20,065 bases of DNA from CALELF01 sp045617925 (GCA_045617925.1 JAZLJR010000009.1:1-20065), one strand, 5' to 3'. Shown: positions 1-6,806, numbered from the stretch's first letter. A program made the numbers and translations. Notes: generated from the letters alone by a model not told the origin.

Positions 1-4
1 GTTT

Positions 5-119
5 TCCGGTGTTAATAGAGAGATGGACCCACCTGGTCTCATTCCGAACCCAGCAGTTAAGCATCTCATCGCCGATGGTACTACGGAGGGTATTCGTGGG
101 AGAGTAGGTCGACGCCGGA
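5..119 (+). rRNA. rrf: 5S ribosomal RNA
   Basis: Structural RNA of the large ribosomal subunit. The ends pair as the terminal helix: bases 5-12 (TCCGGTGT) with 112-119 (ACGCCGGA), eight pairs including one G-U. The conserved loop text CCGAAC...AGTTAAGC and the following GCCGATGGTACT are present in order. Length of about 115 nt is normal. It is probably the last gene of an rRNA operon whose 16S and 23S lie upstream of the window. The exact ends may differ by one or two bases. Confidence 0.95.
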
Positions 120-129
120 GTTTTTTAAG

Positions 130-166
130 AACGAGTCACAGAATACTGTGGCTCGTTTGTTTTTTG
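130..166 (+). terminator. rRNA operon terminator
   Basis: A 12-bp stem (130-141 with 146-157, one G-U pair) closes a 4-base AATA loop and is followed by a T-rich run. It sits 11 bases after the 5S gene, the normal place for an intrinsic terminator of an rRNA operon. Confidence 0.9.
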
Positions 167-186
167 TGTAATGTACGATAGAATTA

Positions 187-226
187 AACGCCTGAGGTTG
201 ATTTTACTTATTCAACCTCAGGCGTT
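187..226 (-). terminator. Hairpin at the 3' end of the XRE gene
   Basis: A perfect 15-bp inverted repeat (187-201 with 212-226) with a 10-base loop. Its proximal arm overlaps the stop codon of the minus-strand regulator. Neither side has a good T run, so it is not a textbook intrinsic terminator. It may act as a weak terminator, as a block to read-through from the rRNA operon, or as an mRNA 3'-end stabiliser. Confidence 0.55.
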
Positions 227-467
227 ATCTGTCTTCTATTGATTCTTGTTGAGTTAAATTTAAATTAGGGTCCTTGACGTATTGGATAATGTCTTCCACG
301 TCGCAATCTAGAATTTTGCAGAGTTCGTTTATTGTGTAGGTGCTGACGAAGCTGTTTTTGCGTAATCTATCAATTTGCCCTGTGCTTATGTGGTATTCCT
401 TTATTAATTTATATTGTGAGATTTTTCGCTGTTTCATTGTTTGCCAAAGTCTGTCAAAAACAATCAT
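225..467 (-). CDS. XRE/Cro-type HTH transcriptional regulator (small)
   Basis: An 80-residue protein made almost entirely of one Cro/C1-type helix-turn-helix domain. Residues about 8-65 show the family order: ISQYKLIKEYHIS (helices 1-2), then TGQIDRLRKN (recognition helix), then TINELCKILDCDVEDIIQY, the usual helix 4-5 signature. No sensor domain is visible, so it is probably a simple DNA-binding repressor. The start is supported by AGGGGG eight bases upstream. It is divergent from the leucine-rich-repeat gene, with a 153-base shared region containing several inverted repeats. By analogy with many small XRE proteins it may control that promoter and itself (inference). Family assignment is secure; target and signal are unknown. 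Confidence 0.85.
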   Translation of the reverse strand: MIVFDRLWQTMKQRKISQYKLIKEYHISTGQIDRLRKNSFVSTYTINELCKILDCDVEDIIQYVKDPNLNLTQQESIEDR

Positions 468-521
468 AGCTTGTTCCCCCTAAGTCCTTTACTTTGGCAA
501 GACTAAAATAATATTCTTTTA

Positions 522-550
522 TTGACAATAGCCCGTAAAAGGGCTATAAT
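522..550 (+). promoter_or_regulatory. Consensus sigma-70-type promoter of the LRR gene
   Basis: A perfect TTGACA (522-527) and a perfect TATAAT (545-550) are separated by exactly 17 bases. The predicted start of transcription is near 557, leaving a leader of about 65 bases before the ATG at 621. So strong a core promoter in front of a surface-protein gene usually implies repression, and the spacer and downstream flank carry dyads that could be operators. Confidence 0.85.
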
Positions 551-566
551 TTATACAAAGTTGTAT
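530..566. promoter_or_regulatory. Two inverted repeats inside and after the promoter (candidate operators)
   Basis: The first dyad is AGCCC-N6-GGGCT (530-545), filling the spacer between -35 and -10 and touching the -10 box. The second is ATACAA-AG-TTGTAT (553-566), a perfect 6+2+6 palindrome over the predicted transcription start. Protein bound at either would block RNA polymerase. The neighbouring XRE regulator is the obvious candidate; the two dyads differ in sequence, so at most one may be its site. The dyads are seen directly; the operator role is inferred. Confidence 0.5.
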
Positions 567-569
567 CAT

Positions 570-589
570 TGACACCGCTGACGGAGTCA
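570..589 (+). promoter_or_regulatory. Imperfect palindrome in the LRR gene leader
   Basis: TGACACCG-CTGA-CGGAGTCA: an 8-bp stem with one A-A mismatch and a 4-base loop, in the transcribed leader. It ends 14 bases upstream of the G-rich ribosome binding site (604-610). It could be a third operator or an mRNA hairpin affecting stability or translation. There is no T run, so it is not a terminator. Confidence 0.35.
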
Positions 590-620
590 CGAGTATAAAA
601 GTTGAGGGGGATTTGCAATA

Positions 621-1814
621 ATGTTTAATTCTTCAAAAAAAGTTAGATGTGTATTCCCAATATTTTTACTAATTATTTTTTATTTAATGAGTTTTATTGT
701 AAAAAATTGTGGACTAGAGCAAATGGCTTATACAGAAACGGTAGTTAGCAAACAACAAGAACAACAACAAAGATACGATGCTAAGTTACATTGGGCACAG
801 GTGAAGCAACCAGGCTTAGATCAAAAAGGTACAGACTTAGAGTGGGCATACGATTCACTAAAAAATAAGTTGATTTTTCGTGTAAATGATTCTTATGGGA
901 CAAATGTAACAGCCTTGCCAAATTATTTTTCCTTTGGTAATGATGAAAAACCTTGGGGGGAGCATCTTAAAAAGGAAAATATTGAGGTAGAAATTAGAGA
1001 GGGTATAATCTCTGTAGGTTCTAGTTGTTTTATGATACCACAAGTTAACGCTAAGATTCAACCAAAATCAAAGATAAAGAAAGTTAGTTTGCCGTCAAGC
1101 TTACAAAAAATAGGTTCCGTAGCATTTGCACACAATGAAGCAATGGAAGACCTAGAGATTCCTGATGCTGTTACAAAAATAGATAATTTGGCGTTTTGTA
1201 ATAATGTCGCACTAAAAAAGGTTAGACTTTCTAACAATCTACAACATTTAGGTGTGATGGCATTTTCAGGATGTTGTATATTAGAAAAGGTTATAATTCC
1301 AGATAGTCTTAAAAAAATTGCAGCCTTCGCCTTTCAAAATTGTTCTTCTTTGGAGGAAGTAATTTTACCTACTACATTAAAAGAGATTGGTCATGCTGCT
1401 TTTGCCTTTTGTACAAAACTATCCAAAATTAAATTTCCGCAAGGCCTAGAAAAGATAGAAAGTGTTGCTTTTCGTAATTGTACATCTCTAAAAAAAATTA
1501 CGATTCCTTCCGGAGTGAAATATCTTGGTACACAATATGAAAAAGGTGGTGGCTTTGCAGGGTGTTTTCATAATTGTAAAAGACTACAAAAAATTACTGT
1601 TTACAAACCAAAAGATGGTATAAATATTTGCCAGCCACAAAGTAATCCTAGAGAAGGTGTAATGTATTTATTTACTGGTGCCCCGAGCGGTAAAATTAAT
1701 TTTATGGGTTCAAAAGATGATTTTGAAAGAACAGATTGGAATGAATTCAATTTAAGATCGAAAGTGTTTGGGTATAATGAATACCCTAACTGGCAGATAA
1801 TATATACAGAATAG
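621..1814 (+). CDS. BspA-type leucine-rich-repeat surface protein
   Basis: A 397-residue protein. Residues about 11-27 are a hydrophobic segment (signal peptide or membrane anchor) after a short basic start. A linker rich in Gln follows. Residues about 72-140 resemble the lead-in of BspA/LRR_5 proteins (WAYDSLKNKLIFRV...PWGEHL...EIREGIISVGSSCF). Residues 152-289 are six consecutive units of exactly 23 residues on the pattern LxxVxIPxxLxxIGxxAF, and a seventh (290-321) is lengthened by a Gly-rich insert. This is the Treponema/Bacteroides-type LRR_5 fold, used in surface binding or adhesion. No LPXTG or SLH anchor is visible, so attachment would be through the N-terminal segment. The start has GAGGGGG ten bases upstream. 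Codons are markedly A/T-ending compared with the core genes, suggesting acquisition. The ligand is unknown. Confidence 0.85.
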   Translation: MFNSSKKVRCVFPIFLLIIFYLMSFIVKNCGLEQMAYTETVVSKQQEQQQRYDAKLHWAQVKQPGLDQKGTDLEWAYDSLKNKLIFRVNDSYGTNVTALPNYFSFGNDEKPWGEHLKKENIEVEIREGIISVGSSCFMIPQVNAKIQPKSKIKKVSLPSSLQKIGSVAFAHNEAMEDLEIPDAVTKIDNLAFCNNVALKKVRLSNNLQHLGVMAFSGCCILEKVIIPDSLKKIAAFAFQNCSSLEEVILPTTLKEIGHAAFAFCTKLSKIKFPQGLEKIESVAFRNCTSLKKITIPSGVKYLGTQYEKGGGFAGCFHNCKRLQKITVYKPKDGINICQPQSNPREGVMYLFTGAPSGKINFMGSKDDFERTDWNEFNLRSKVFGYNEYPNWQIIYTE

Positions 1815-2016
1815 ATATGTGGGACTATGAAAGATTGGTGCCAGTAATGGAGTTAGGTTTATAAGATTTTTTACGTACTCTACAAATAAAATAAGCAATA
1901 AATTTATCTACGACTTGGTACTAAAATAGCATTGTTTTTTATTATGTGAAATTTTAATTGTGTAATGGTGCATTTGTGCAGTTTCCAGTTAAATTAGCTG
2001 AAGGGGGGTGTTGATT

Positions 2017-2388
2017 GTGTGTGTAAAATTAGTAAAGAATGGAGTTGTTCGCGTTTGTCCTACTGGATTTTCTTGGACTATGTTTTTCTTTGGTTTTTTT
2101 GTGCCACTTCTTCGCGGTGATATTGTTTGGTTCTTTTTAAATTTATTAATTTCAGGTATCACATTTGGAGCAAGCAATTTTGTTCTTTGTTTCTTCTACA
2201 ATACTGTTATTGTTTGTCCTTTTTTGAATTTATTGACTTCATGTATTACATCTGGAGTAGGTAATTTTGTCCTTTGTTTCTTCTATAACAGGATCTATAT
2301 CCGTTCATTATTATTGGATGGTTACCTTCCAGCGGATGAATTTTCTAAACAATATTTTGCTAGCAAAGATTTATTTAGACAAGCATAG
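2017..2388 (+). CDS. Small membrane protein (HrgC/DUF2628-like) with internal duplication
   Basis: The GTG at 2017 is preferred because the G-run at 2003-2008 lies eight bases upstream; GTG 2008 and TTG 2011 overlap or abut that run. The product is 123 residues. The text GFSWTMFFFGFFVPLLRGD, then hydrophobic stretches, then YNRIYIRSLLLDGYLPADE, resembles small membrane proteins often annotated DUF2628- or HrgC-like, with short helices and a C-terminal YN-x-x-Y-I...GY-x-P motif. The central helix unit FLNLL...NFVLCFFYN occurs twice in tandem (residues about 40-62 and 69-91), encoded by an 87-bp repeat. The typical family member has one copy. Function of the family is not known to me. It sits in the A+T-rich patch with the XRE and LRR genes. 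Confidence 0.6.
   Translation: MCVKLVKNGVVRVCPTGFSWTMFFFGFFVPLLRGDIVWFFLNLLISGITFGASNFVLCFFYNTVIVCPFLNLLTSCITSGVGNFVLCFFYNRIYIRSLLLDGYLPADEFSKQYFASKDLFRQA
2134..2289 (+). repeat. 87-bp-period tandem duplication within a coding region
   Basis: Bases 2134-2202 and 2221-2289 align without gaps, 57 of 69 identical by hand count; similarity extends a little to the left of each copy, giving a period of 87 bases (29 codons), so the frame is kept. Of the 12 differences, 11 are transitions. The duplication adds one hydrophobic segment to the small membrane protein. Confidence 0.85.
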
Positions 2389-2588
2389 GCTTTGTTAAAT
2401 AAATATTGCTTTGTTTAAACTCTTAAATAGGAAACAGTGACATAACATAAATATTAGTGCTATAACAAATACTAAAGGGTATGTTTAGTTTCTTGTAGTT
2501 CATTTTTATTGCTATGTAATTTTTTCCTTACTGGAAATTGCGAGAATAACAAAATTAGTAAAAAGCAAATTTAGAAAATTTATAATAT
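2389..2588. other. A+T-rich non-coding stretch
   Basis: Two hundred bases between the small membrane protein and the terminator at 2589. Stop codons are frequent in all frames and I see no convincing gene, tRNA or mobile-element end. It is probably the 3' untranslated region of the upstream gene or decayed sequence. Confidence 0.5.
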
Positions 2589-2633
2589 GTCCTAGCTAAT
2601 TGTATAAATGCAATTTAGCTAGGACTTTTTATT
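2589..2633 (+). terminator. Intrinsic terminator closing the accessory patch
   Basis: GTCCTAGCTAA (2589-2599) pairs perfectly with TTAGCTAGGAC (2615-2625); the inner bases ATTG/CAAT can extend the stem. TTTTTATTT follows directly. It separates the accessory genes from htrA. Confidence 0.85.
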
Positions 2634-2667
2634 TCAAAGCTAAAAAAATATTTATATCTTTTTATCA

Positions 2668-2697
2668 TCTACACAAATAAAAAAAATGTGGTAATAT
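2668..2697 (+). promoter_or_regulatory. Possible htrA promoter
   Basis: TCTACA (2668-2673) and TAATAT (2692-2697) with an 18-base spacer, 50 bases before the htrA start. Each box matches four of six consensus positions, so this is only a weak candidate. Some promoter is expected here because a terminator lies just upstream. Confidence 0.3.
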
Positions 2698-2746
2698 ATG
2701 CTGTTAATGGAGTTTGTAAAAAATAAAGAAAAGGAAGGATGATAAA

Positions 2747-4474
2747 ATGTTTTGGAAAAGAAAACCGAAGGTTGGGTTGTTGCCCAAGATTTTAGGCGGA
2801 TTGCTTTGTGCAGTCGTTGTTGTTGCGAGTGCTGTTGGTGGTTCTGCTTTGGCAATGAAGTTTGCTGATTCAGATTCATCTTTGATGCAAAGGGTGAGAG
2901 AAAATCCAATTGTAGCGAAGGTGTTACCACAGAATACAGAGGAAAATGCAAGTGTGACAGAGCAGACACAAGAAGCCTCTAGCGAGACCGCAATGACGGA
3001 AGAGCCAATGTCGGTTGATGCTGTAACGTCTGCTCCTGTAGGCCCAATTGATTATAGACAAAATCCTTTTGTTGCGATTGTAAAAAAGAGTTCTCCTGCA
3101 GTTGTGAACATTGATGTGGAGACAATAATTACACAGAAGGTTAGAAGAATTAATCCATTCGGCGGTTTTGATGGGGATCCATTTTTTGAAGAATTCTTTG
3201 GCGATGCTTTCCCATTCTTTGGTGGTGGAAGAAAAAATAATGGCAAAAAAGGCGAGAAAAAGTCTGAACCGAAAGAAGAAATTCGCAAAATTCCACGTCG
3301 TGGCAAGGGGAGCGGTTTCCTTATTAATTCAGATGGTTATATCTTGACAAATCATCATGTTGTTGAAGAGGCAGACACAATAACTGTTACATTGCTTGAC
3401 GGCAGATCATTCAAGGCAAAACTTGTTGGTAAAGACCCAACATTTGACTTGGCAGTTATCAAGATTGTGCCAAAGAATAATGGCGAAAAAGAAGCAGTAA
3501 AGAAATTGCCATACTTGCCACTTGGTAATTCTGACGCTACTGAAGTTGGTGAATTTGTTGTGGCAATTGGTAATCCACATGGGTTTGAGAACACAGTTAC
3601 ATCTGGTATTGTTTCTGCAAAGAACAGAACATTGCAGGATGGTAGTATTAATTTTCAAGGCTTTTTGCAGACAGATGCTGCAATCAACCCGGGGAATTCT
3701 GGTGGACCTCTGCTTAACATCCGTGGAGAAGTTGTCGGCATAAACACAGCAATTGTGCCATACGCACAAGGACTTGGTTTTGCAATTCCTGTTAACCCAG
3801 CAAAGCAGATTATGGAAGACCTTATCAAGCATGGTGAGGTTCGTCGTGGCTGGCTTGGTTGTGTGGTACAAAACCTCATGCCAGCTTTGGTTGAAGCATA
3901 CAATATTCCTGTTAAGGAAGGTTCCATTATCTCAAATATTGAGAGTGGTTCACCGGCAGAAAAAGCTGGTCTCAAGGTTGGTGACGTTATCGTCAAGGTT
4001 GGTGCAGCAAAAATTAAAAATAATCAAGACGTTGTTTTTGCCGTTCGCAGTCACCTTGCTGGTGAAAAGGTGCCATTTGAAATCTATCGCGACGGTAAAA
4101 AGCAGACTGTTACTGTCACCTTGGCAGAAATTAAGGATTCCAAGACGGGTGTGACAGGTAAGAGTAGTGGGAAAGACATCTTGTCAGAAACAGGCGAAAA
4201 ATATGGCATCAAAGTCCGTACAAATTCAAAAGATTATGCCACTTCGCAAGGCTTGAAAGAATCTAGAGGCGTTGTTGTGCTTTCTGTCTCTGGTGATTCA
4301 GAATTAGCACGCATTGGTCTTCAGCCAAAGGACGTTATTTTAGAAATTAACAGAAAAAAAATTAACACAGTTACAGATTTCAAAAATAATCTTAACGCAA
4401 AGGCTAAGGCTATCGGTATGTTGATTTCAAGGGATGGTCAGACGCTATTCCTGTCCTATTCTTCAAAGAATTAG
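2747..4474 (+). CDS. htrA: HtrA/DegP-type serine protease (Do-like)
   Basis: Envelope protease-chaperone that degrades or refolds damaged exported proteins; 575 residues. Residues about 11-36 are a hydrophobic export segment ending in GSALA, so either a membrane anchor or a cleaved signal peptide. A linker rich in Glu, Thr and Ser follows. The trypsin-like domain spans about 105-360, with catalytic triad His204 (TNHHVV), Asp234 (FDLAVIK) and Ser318 (GNSGGPL). A Phe/Gly-rich then Lys-rich insert at about 136-186 is in the position of the DegP LA loop. Two PDZ domains follow, about 365-460 (EGSIISNIESGSPAEKAGL) and 480-573. This is the DegP architecture rather than the one-PDZ form common in monoderm Gram-positives. 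AAGGAAGGA seven bases upstream supports the start. It is monocistronic, with its own terminator. Confidence 0.95.
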   Translation: MFWKRKPKVGLLPKILGGLLCAVVVVASAVGGSALAMKFADSDSSLMQRVRENPIVAKVLPQNTEENASVTEQTQEASSETAMTEEPMSVDAVTSAPVGPIDYRQNPFVAIVKKSSPAVVNIDVETIITQKVRRINPFGGFDGDPFFEEFFGDAFPFFGGGRKNNGKKGEKKSEPKEEIRKIPRRGKGSGFLINSDGYILTNHHVVEEADTITVTLLDGRSFKAKLVGKDPTFDLAVIKIVPKNNGEKEAVKKLPYLPLGNSDATEVGEFVVAIGNPHGFENTVTSGIVSAKNRTLQDGSINFQGFLQTDAAINPGNSGGPLLNIRGEVVGINTAIVPYAQGLGFAIPVNPAKQIMEDLIKHGEVRRGWLGCVVQNLMPALVEAYNIPVKEGSIISNIESGSPAEKAGLKVGDVIVKVGAAKIKNNQDVVFAVRSHLAGEKVPFEIYRDGKKQTVTVTLAEIKDSKTGVTGKSSGKDILSETGEKYGIKVRTNSKDYATSQGLKESRGVVVLSVSGDSELARIGLQPKDVILEINRKKINTVTDFKNNLNAKAKAIGMLISRDGQTLFLSYSSKN

Positions 4475-4483
4475 TTAAACGCT

Positions 4484-4535
4484 AAAAGAGGTGAGCATTT
4501 GTTGCACATAGCATTTGCTCACCTTTTATTTTTAG
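4484..4535 (+). terminator. Terminator after htrA
   Basis: AGGTGAGCA (4489-4497) pairs with TGCTCACCT (4516-4524), flanked by A-rich and TTTTATTTTT sequence ten or so bases after the htrA stop. It ends only about 10 bases before the ribosome binding site of the MscS gene. That gene therefore depends either on read-through or on a promoter within the hairpin region, which I could not identify. Confidence 0.85.
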
Positions 4536-4557
4536 GTACTTTTATGGAGGTAAAAAA

Positions 4558-5376
4558 ATGACTTCAGATTTTGATTTTTCACAATTTGTCCAAATAGCAA
4601 CGGTAGATTATCCTCACATAGTCAAGGCGATCGTGTTTTTTATCGTTGGTTATTGTTTGCTACGAATTTTTAAAATAATATTAAGGCGTGGGTTGAAGAG
4701 GTCGGACTTGTCCGAGCCGATTAGAAATTTTATTGTTAGTTTTCTTGGCATTTTCTTCCTAGCAGTGCTTATAATAGCCACACTTTCCACAGCAGGAATT
4801 CGTGTTACCAGCCTTTTGGCAGTTCTCTCCGGTGTCACCTTGGCTATTTCTCTTGCTATGCAGGGGATTTTTACAAATTTGCTTAATGGTCTTTACATTT
4901 TTTACACAAAAATCGTAGAGGTAGGTCAGGTTGTGGAAGTAGATGGTCATCTTGGGCTTGTTACAGACATTGGTTTGTTTTACACTGTTATTACCACCTT
5001 CAAAAATGAGAGAATTTATGTTCAAAATACAGAAATCTGCACAAGAAAATTCAAAAACTTTACTGCAAATGAAATTGTTGCAGCAGATTTTGTTATAAAA
5101 GCAGCGAATACAAATAATATTCAGATTGTGAAGGAAGCTATATGGGAAGCAGTCAAAACAATAGATTTTCGTATTGAAAACATGGATGATCCATTCCAAC
5201 ATTCAGAAGTCTATGTTACAGAATATGCAGAGGATCTTGTGTTCCGTGTTCGCACATGGTATAAGGCTTCTGATGGATACAATATGTTCCGTGCCTTGCC
5301 GGAAGCAGTGGCTATTTCTTTCCAGAGGAATAATATTACTCCTGCACAAAAAATAGGTGTAAAATTTACGGACTAG
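4558..5376 (+). CDS. MscS-family mechanosensitive channel
   Basis: A small-conductance mechanosensitive channel releasing solutes on osmotic down-shock; 272 residues, close to the E. coli MscS length. Three membrane segments are visible at about 18-38, 56-80 and 84-112. The third carries the Ala/Gly-rich pore-helix pattern (LLAVLSGVTLAISLAMQG) followed by IFTNLLNGLYIF. The beta domain follows (VGQVVEVDGHLGLVTDIGLFYTVI), with the family's typical VQNTEI...NFT text, then an alpha/beta C-terminus. The start has GGAGG seven bases upstream. The stop is seven bases from the thioredoxin-like gene, so these are probably co-transcribed, though no functional link is evident. Confidence 0.92.
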   Translation: MTSDFDFSQFVQIATVDYPHIVKAIVFFIVGYCLLRIFKIILRRGLKRSDLSEPIRNFIVSFLGIFFLAVLIIATLSTAGIRVTSLLAVLSGVTLAISLAMQGIFTNLLNGLYIFYTKIVEVGQVVEVDGHLGLVTDIGLFYTVITTFKNERIYVQNTEICTRKFKNFTANEIVAADFVIKAANTNNIQIVKEAIWEAVKTIDFRIENMDDPFQHSEVYVTEYAEDLVFRVRTWYKASDGYNMFRALPEAVAISFQRNNITPAQKIGVKFTD

Positions 5377-5383
5377 TAAAAAT

Positions 5384-5857
5384 ATGAAAAAAAGTATTAC
5401 CAAATTCTTATTATTGTTTACTGCTCTCTGTGTGGTTATTTTGAGCTGTGCTTGTTCCTTTGCTCTGCAAAATACAAAGACAGAGAAGGAAAAACTCTTC
5501 GTTGTGGGGCGTCCCACAATAATTTGTTTTGGTGGTTCATACTGTCCTGCGTGTAAGAAAGCCCTGCCGGCACTAAAAACAACGCAAAAAAAATACGCCG
5601 ATCGTGCCACAATTCTTTATCTTGATGTGGAAAAAGACCGTAAAATTACGAGAGAATTTCCATTGCAAGTTGTGCCAACATATTTCTTTTATGATAAAAA
5701 TGGCAAGACGTATATTCCAAGCAAAAAGGCGAAAGAACAAATTGAATTTAACGAGATTAAAAATAGAAAGACTAGTGCAAGTGAGTGGATAGCGCATATG
5801 GGAGGTCTTAGTGAATCTGAACTTGCTATGATACTAGCAGATTTAGGAGTCAAATAA
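5384..5857 (+). CDS. Thioredoxin-fold thiol-disulfide protein, probable lipoprotein
   Basis: A 157-residue exported thioredoxin-like protein. Residues 1-24 form a signal sequence; Cys22 (VILSC) or Cys24 could be the lipidated residue, although the lipobox is not canonical. The active site is CPAC (Cys54, Cys57), and the cis-proline lies in QVVPTYFFYD (Pro98), as in TlpA/thioredoxin folds. It probably accepts electrons from the CcdA-type membrane protein encoded next and reduces disulfides outside the cytoplasm. The gene overlaps ccdA by one base (TAATG), which implies translational coupling. Its own ribosome binding site is weak, so it may be coupled to the MscS gene upstream. It could serve cytochrome maturation, but no cytochrome c genes are visible here. 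Confidence 0.85.
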   Translation: MKKSITKFLLLFTALCVVILSCACSFALQNTKTEKEKLFVVGRPTIICFGGSYCPACKKALPALKTTQKKYADRATILYLDVEKDRKITREFPLQVVPTYFFYDKNGKTYIPSKKAKEQIEFNEIKNRKTSASEWIAHMGGLSESELAMILADLGVK

Positions 5858-6516
5858 TGGGTGCCTTTGGTGGTATGTTTGCTCCGATAATTGTGTTTTT
5901 TGCAGGAGTGATGACGTCCTTTTCACCCTGCGTGCTTCCGCTCATTCCACTTGTAATTGCTGTAACAGGCGGTGCTGGCGAAAAAGATACGAAAAAAGCA
6001 TTTGTATTTTCCTGTGTTTTTGCACTTGGGAACGCTCTAACTTTTGCTGTGCTTGGTGTTTGTGCAGCACTTTTTGGCACACTTATTGGGCATGCTTCAC
6101 GGATTTGGTTTGCGTTTTTGGCACTCATTATGTTTCTTGCGACCTTGCAAATTTGGGGTGTCGCAGAGATTTTTCCGAATTTTAGATTGTTCAAATTTGA
6201 TTATCGGGTTGGGCTGATTGGAGCTTTTTTAGCTGGTGTATGCGGTGGATTTTTTAGTTCAGCCTGCGCTACGCCAATCCTTATTGCTCTTCTTGGTTAT
6301 CTTTCAAGTGGTGAAAGTATGGCAAAGAGTGCTCCACTGATTTTTCTGTATGCTTTAGGTGCTACAACTACGGCTATCTTGGCTGGCACCTTTTCTGCCT
6401 ATACACAAAAAATCTGTAAAAGTAAACAATATGAAACTGTCAGCAAAAAAATTGAATTTTTACTAGGGATTGTTACTCTTGCATTAGGAATTTATATGGT
6501 TTATTTGTGTTTTTAA
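5857..6516 (+). CDS. ccdA: CcdA/DsbD-type transmembrane thiol reductase
   Basis: A 219-residue membrane protein with about six transmembrane helices, moving electrons from cytoplasmic thioredoxin across the membrane to exported thiol proteins. The two redox cysteines are in the expected helices: Cys25 in TSFSPCVLPLIPL and Cys137 in GGFFSSACATP, in the pseudo-symmetric positions of the CcdA/DsbD core. There is no fused periplasmic domain; the partner is the separate thioredoxin-like protein encoded just upstream. The stop is directly followed by a long palindromic element. Confidence 0.93.
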   Translation: MGAFGGMFAPIIVFFAGVMTSFSPCVLPLIPLVIAVTGGAGEKDTKKAFVFSCVFALGNALTFAVLGVCAALFGTLIGHASRIWFAFLALIMFLATLQIWGVAEIFPNFRLFKFDYRVGLIGAFLAGVCGGFFSSACATPILIALLGYLSSGESMAKSAPLIFLYALGATTTAILAGTFSAYTQKICKSKQYETVSKKIEFLLGIVTLALGIYMVYLCF

Positions 6517-6642
6517 AAAACAAAGATTATACACCTTACCTGCTTTGCGGTTTGGTACAAAAGTGGCTCAATGGACAATTAGTCCGCCTTCGCTCCTTTT
6601 GCACCAAACCGCTTTGCATTTAAGGCATCTAACCTTTGTTTT
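6517..6642. repeat. 126-bp imperfect palindromic element
   Basis: Two 47-base arms (6517-6563 and 6596-6642) are inverted copies with 37 of 47 positions complementary by hand count. The best part is GCGGTTTGGT-N-CAAAAG in the left arm against CTTTTGCACCAAACCGC in the right. The 32-base loop holds a small GGAC/GTCC hairpin (6573-6576 with 6582-6585). It begins one base after the ccdA stop. As RNA it forms one long stem ending in CTTTGTTTT, so it may terminate the ccdA operon. Size and structure also suit a REP- or MITE-like intergenic repeat. I see only one copy in the window. Confidence 0.7.
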
Positions 6643-6777
6643 GCTTCTATTGATTGCATAAATTTAATAGAACCAACAAATGGCAAAGCCTACAACTCTA
6701 TGCCCTAGTATGTTCTCAATGGCAATTCGTGTTATGCTTATGGCTAAAAAGATATAAAAATATTTTTTTGACCAGTC

Positions 6778-6806
6778 TTGACAAAATATGAGAATACTGT
6801 TAAACT
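6778..6806 (+). promoter_or_regulatory. Heat-shock operon promoter
   Basis: TTGACA (6778-6783), a 17-base spacer, and TAAACT (6801-6806) preceded by an extended -10 TG at 6798-6799. This fits the housekeeping sigma factor. Transcription would start near 6813, about 11 bases upstream of the CIRCE element, so the operator is in the transcribed leader. Confidence 0.8.

Noticed and set aside
1989..2177. Minus-strand frame over the start of the small membrane protein
   Set aside because: The plus-strand frame has a G-run ribosome binding site and family-like sequence; the minus frame has neither.
2389..2588. Possible insertion-sequence remnant (text resembling a GGCTTTGTTAAAT end)
   Set aside because: No matching inverted end, target duplication or transposase fragment could be found nearby.
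3407..3871. Open frames antisense to htrA (also 3655-3996)
   Set aside because: They mirror the htrA codons, have no family resemblance and no start signals.
6643..6777. Small gene between the palindromic element and the heat-shock promoter
   Set aside because: Stops occur in all frames and no ribosome binding site with a credible protein was seen; I regard it as non-coding.
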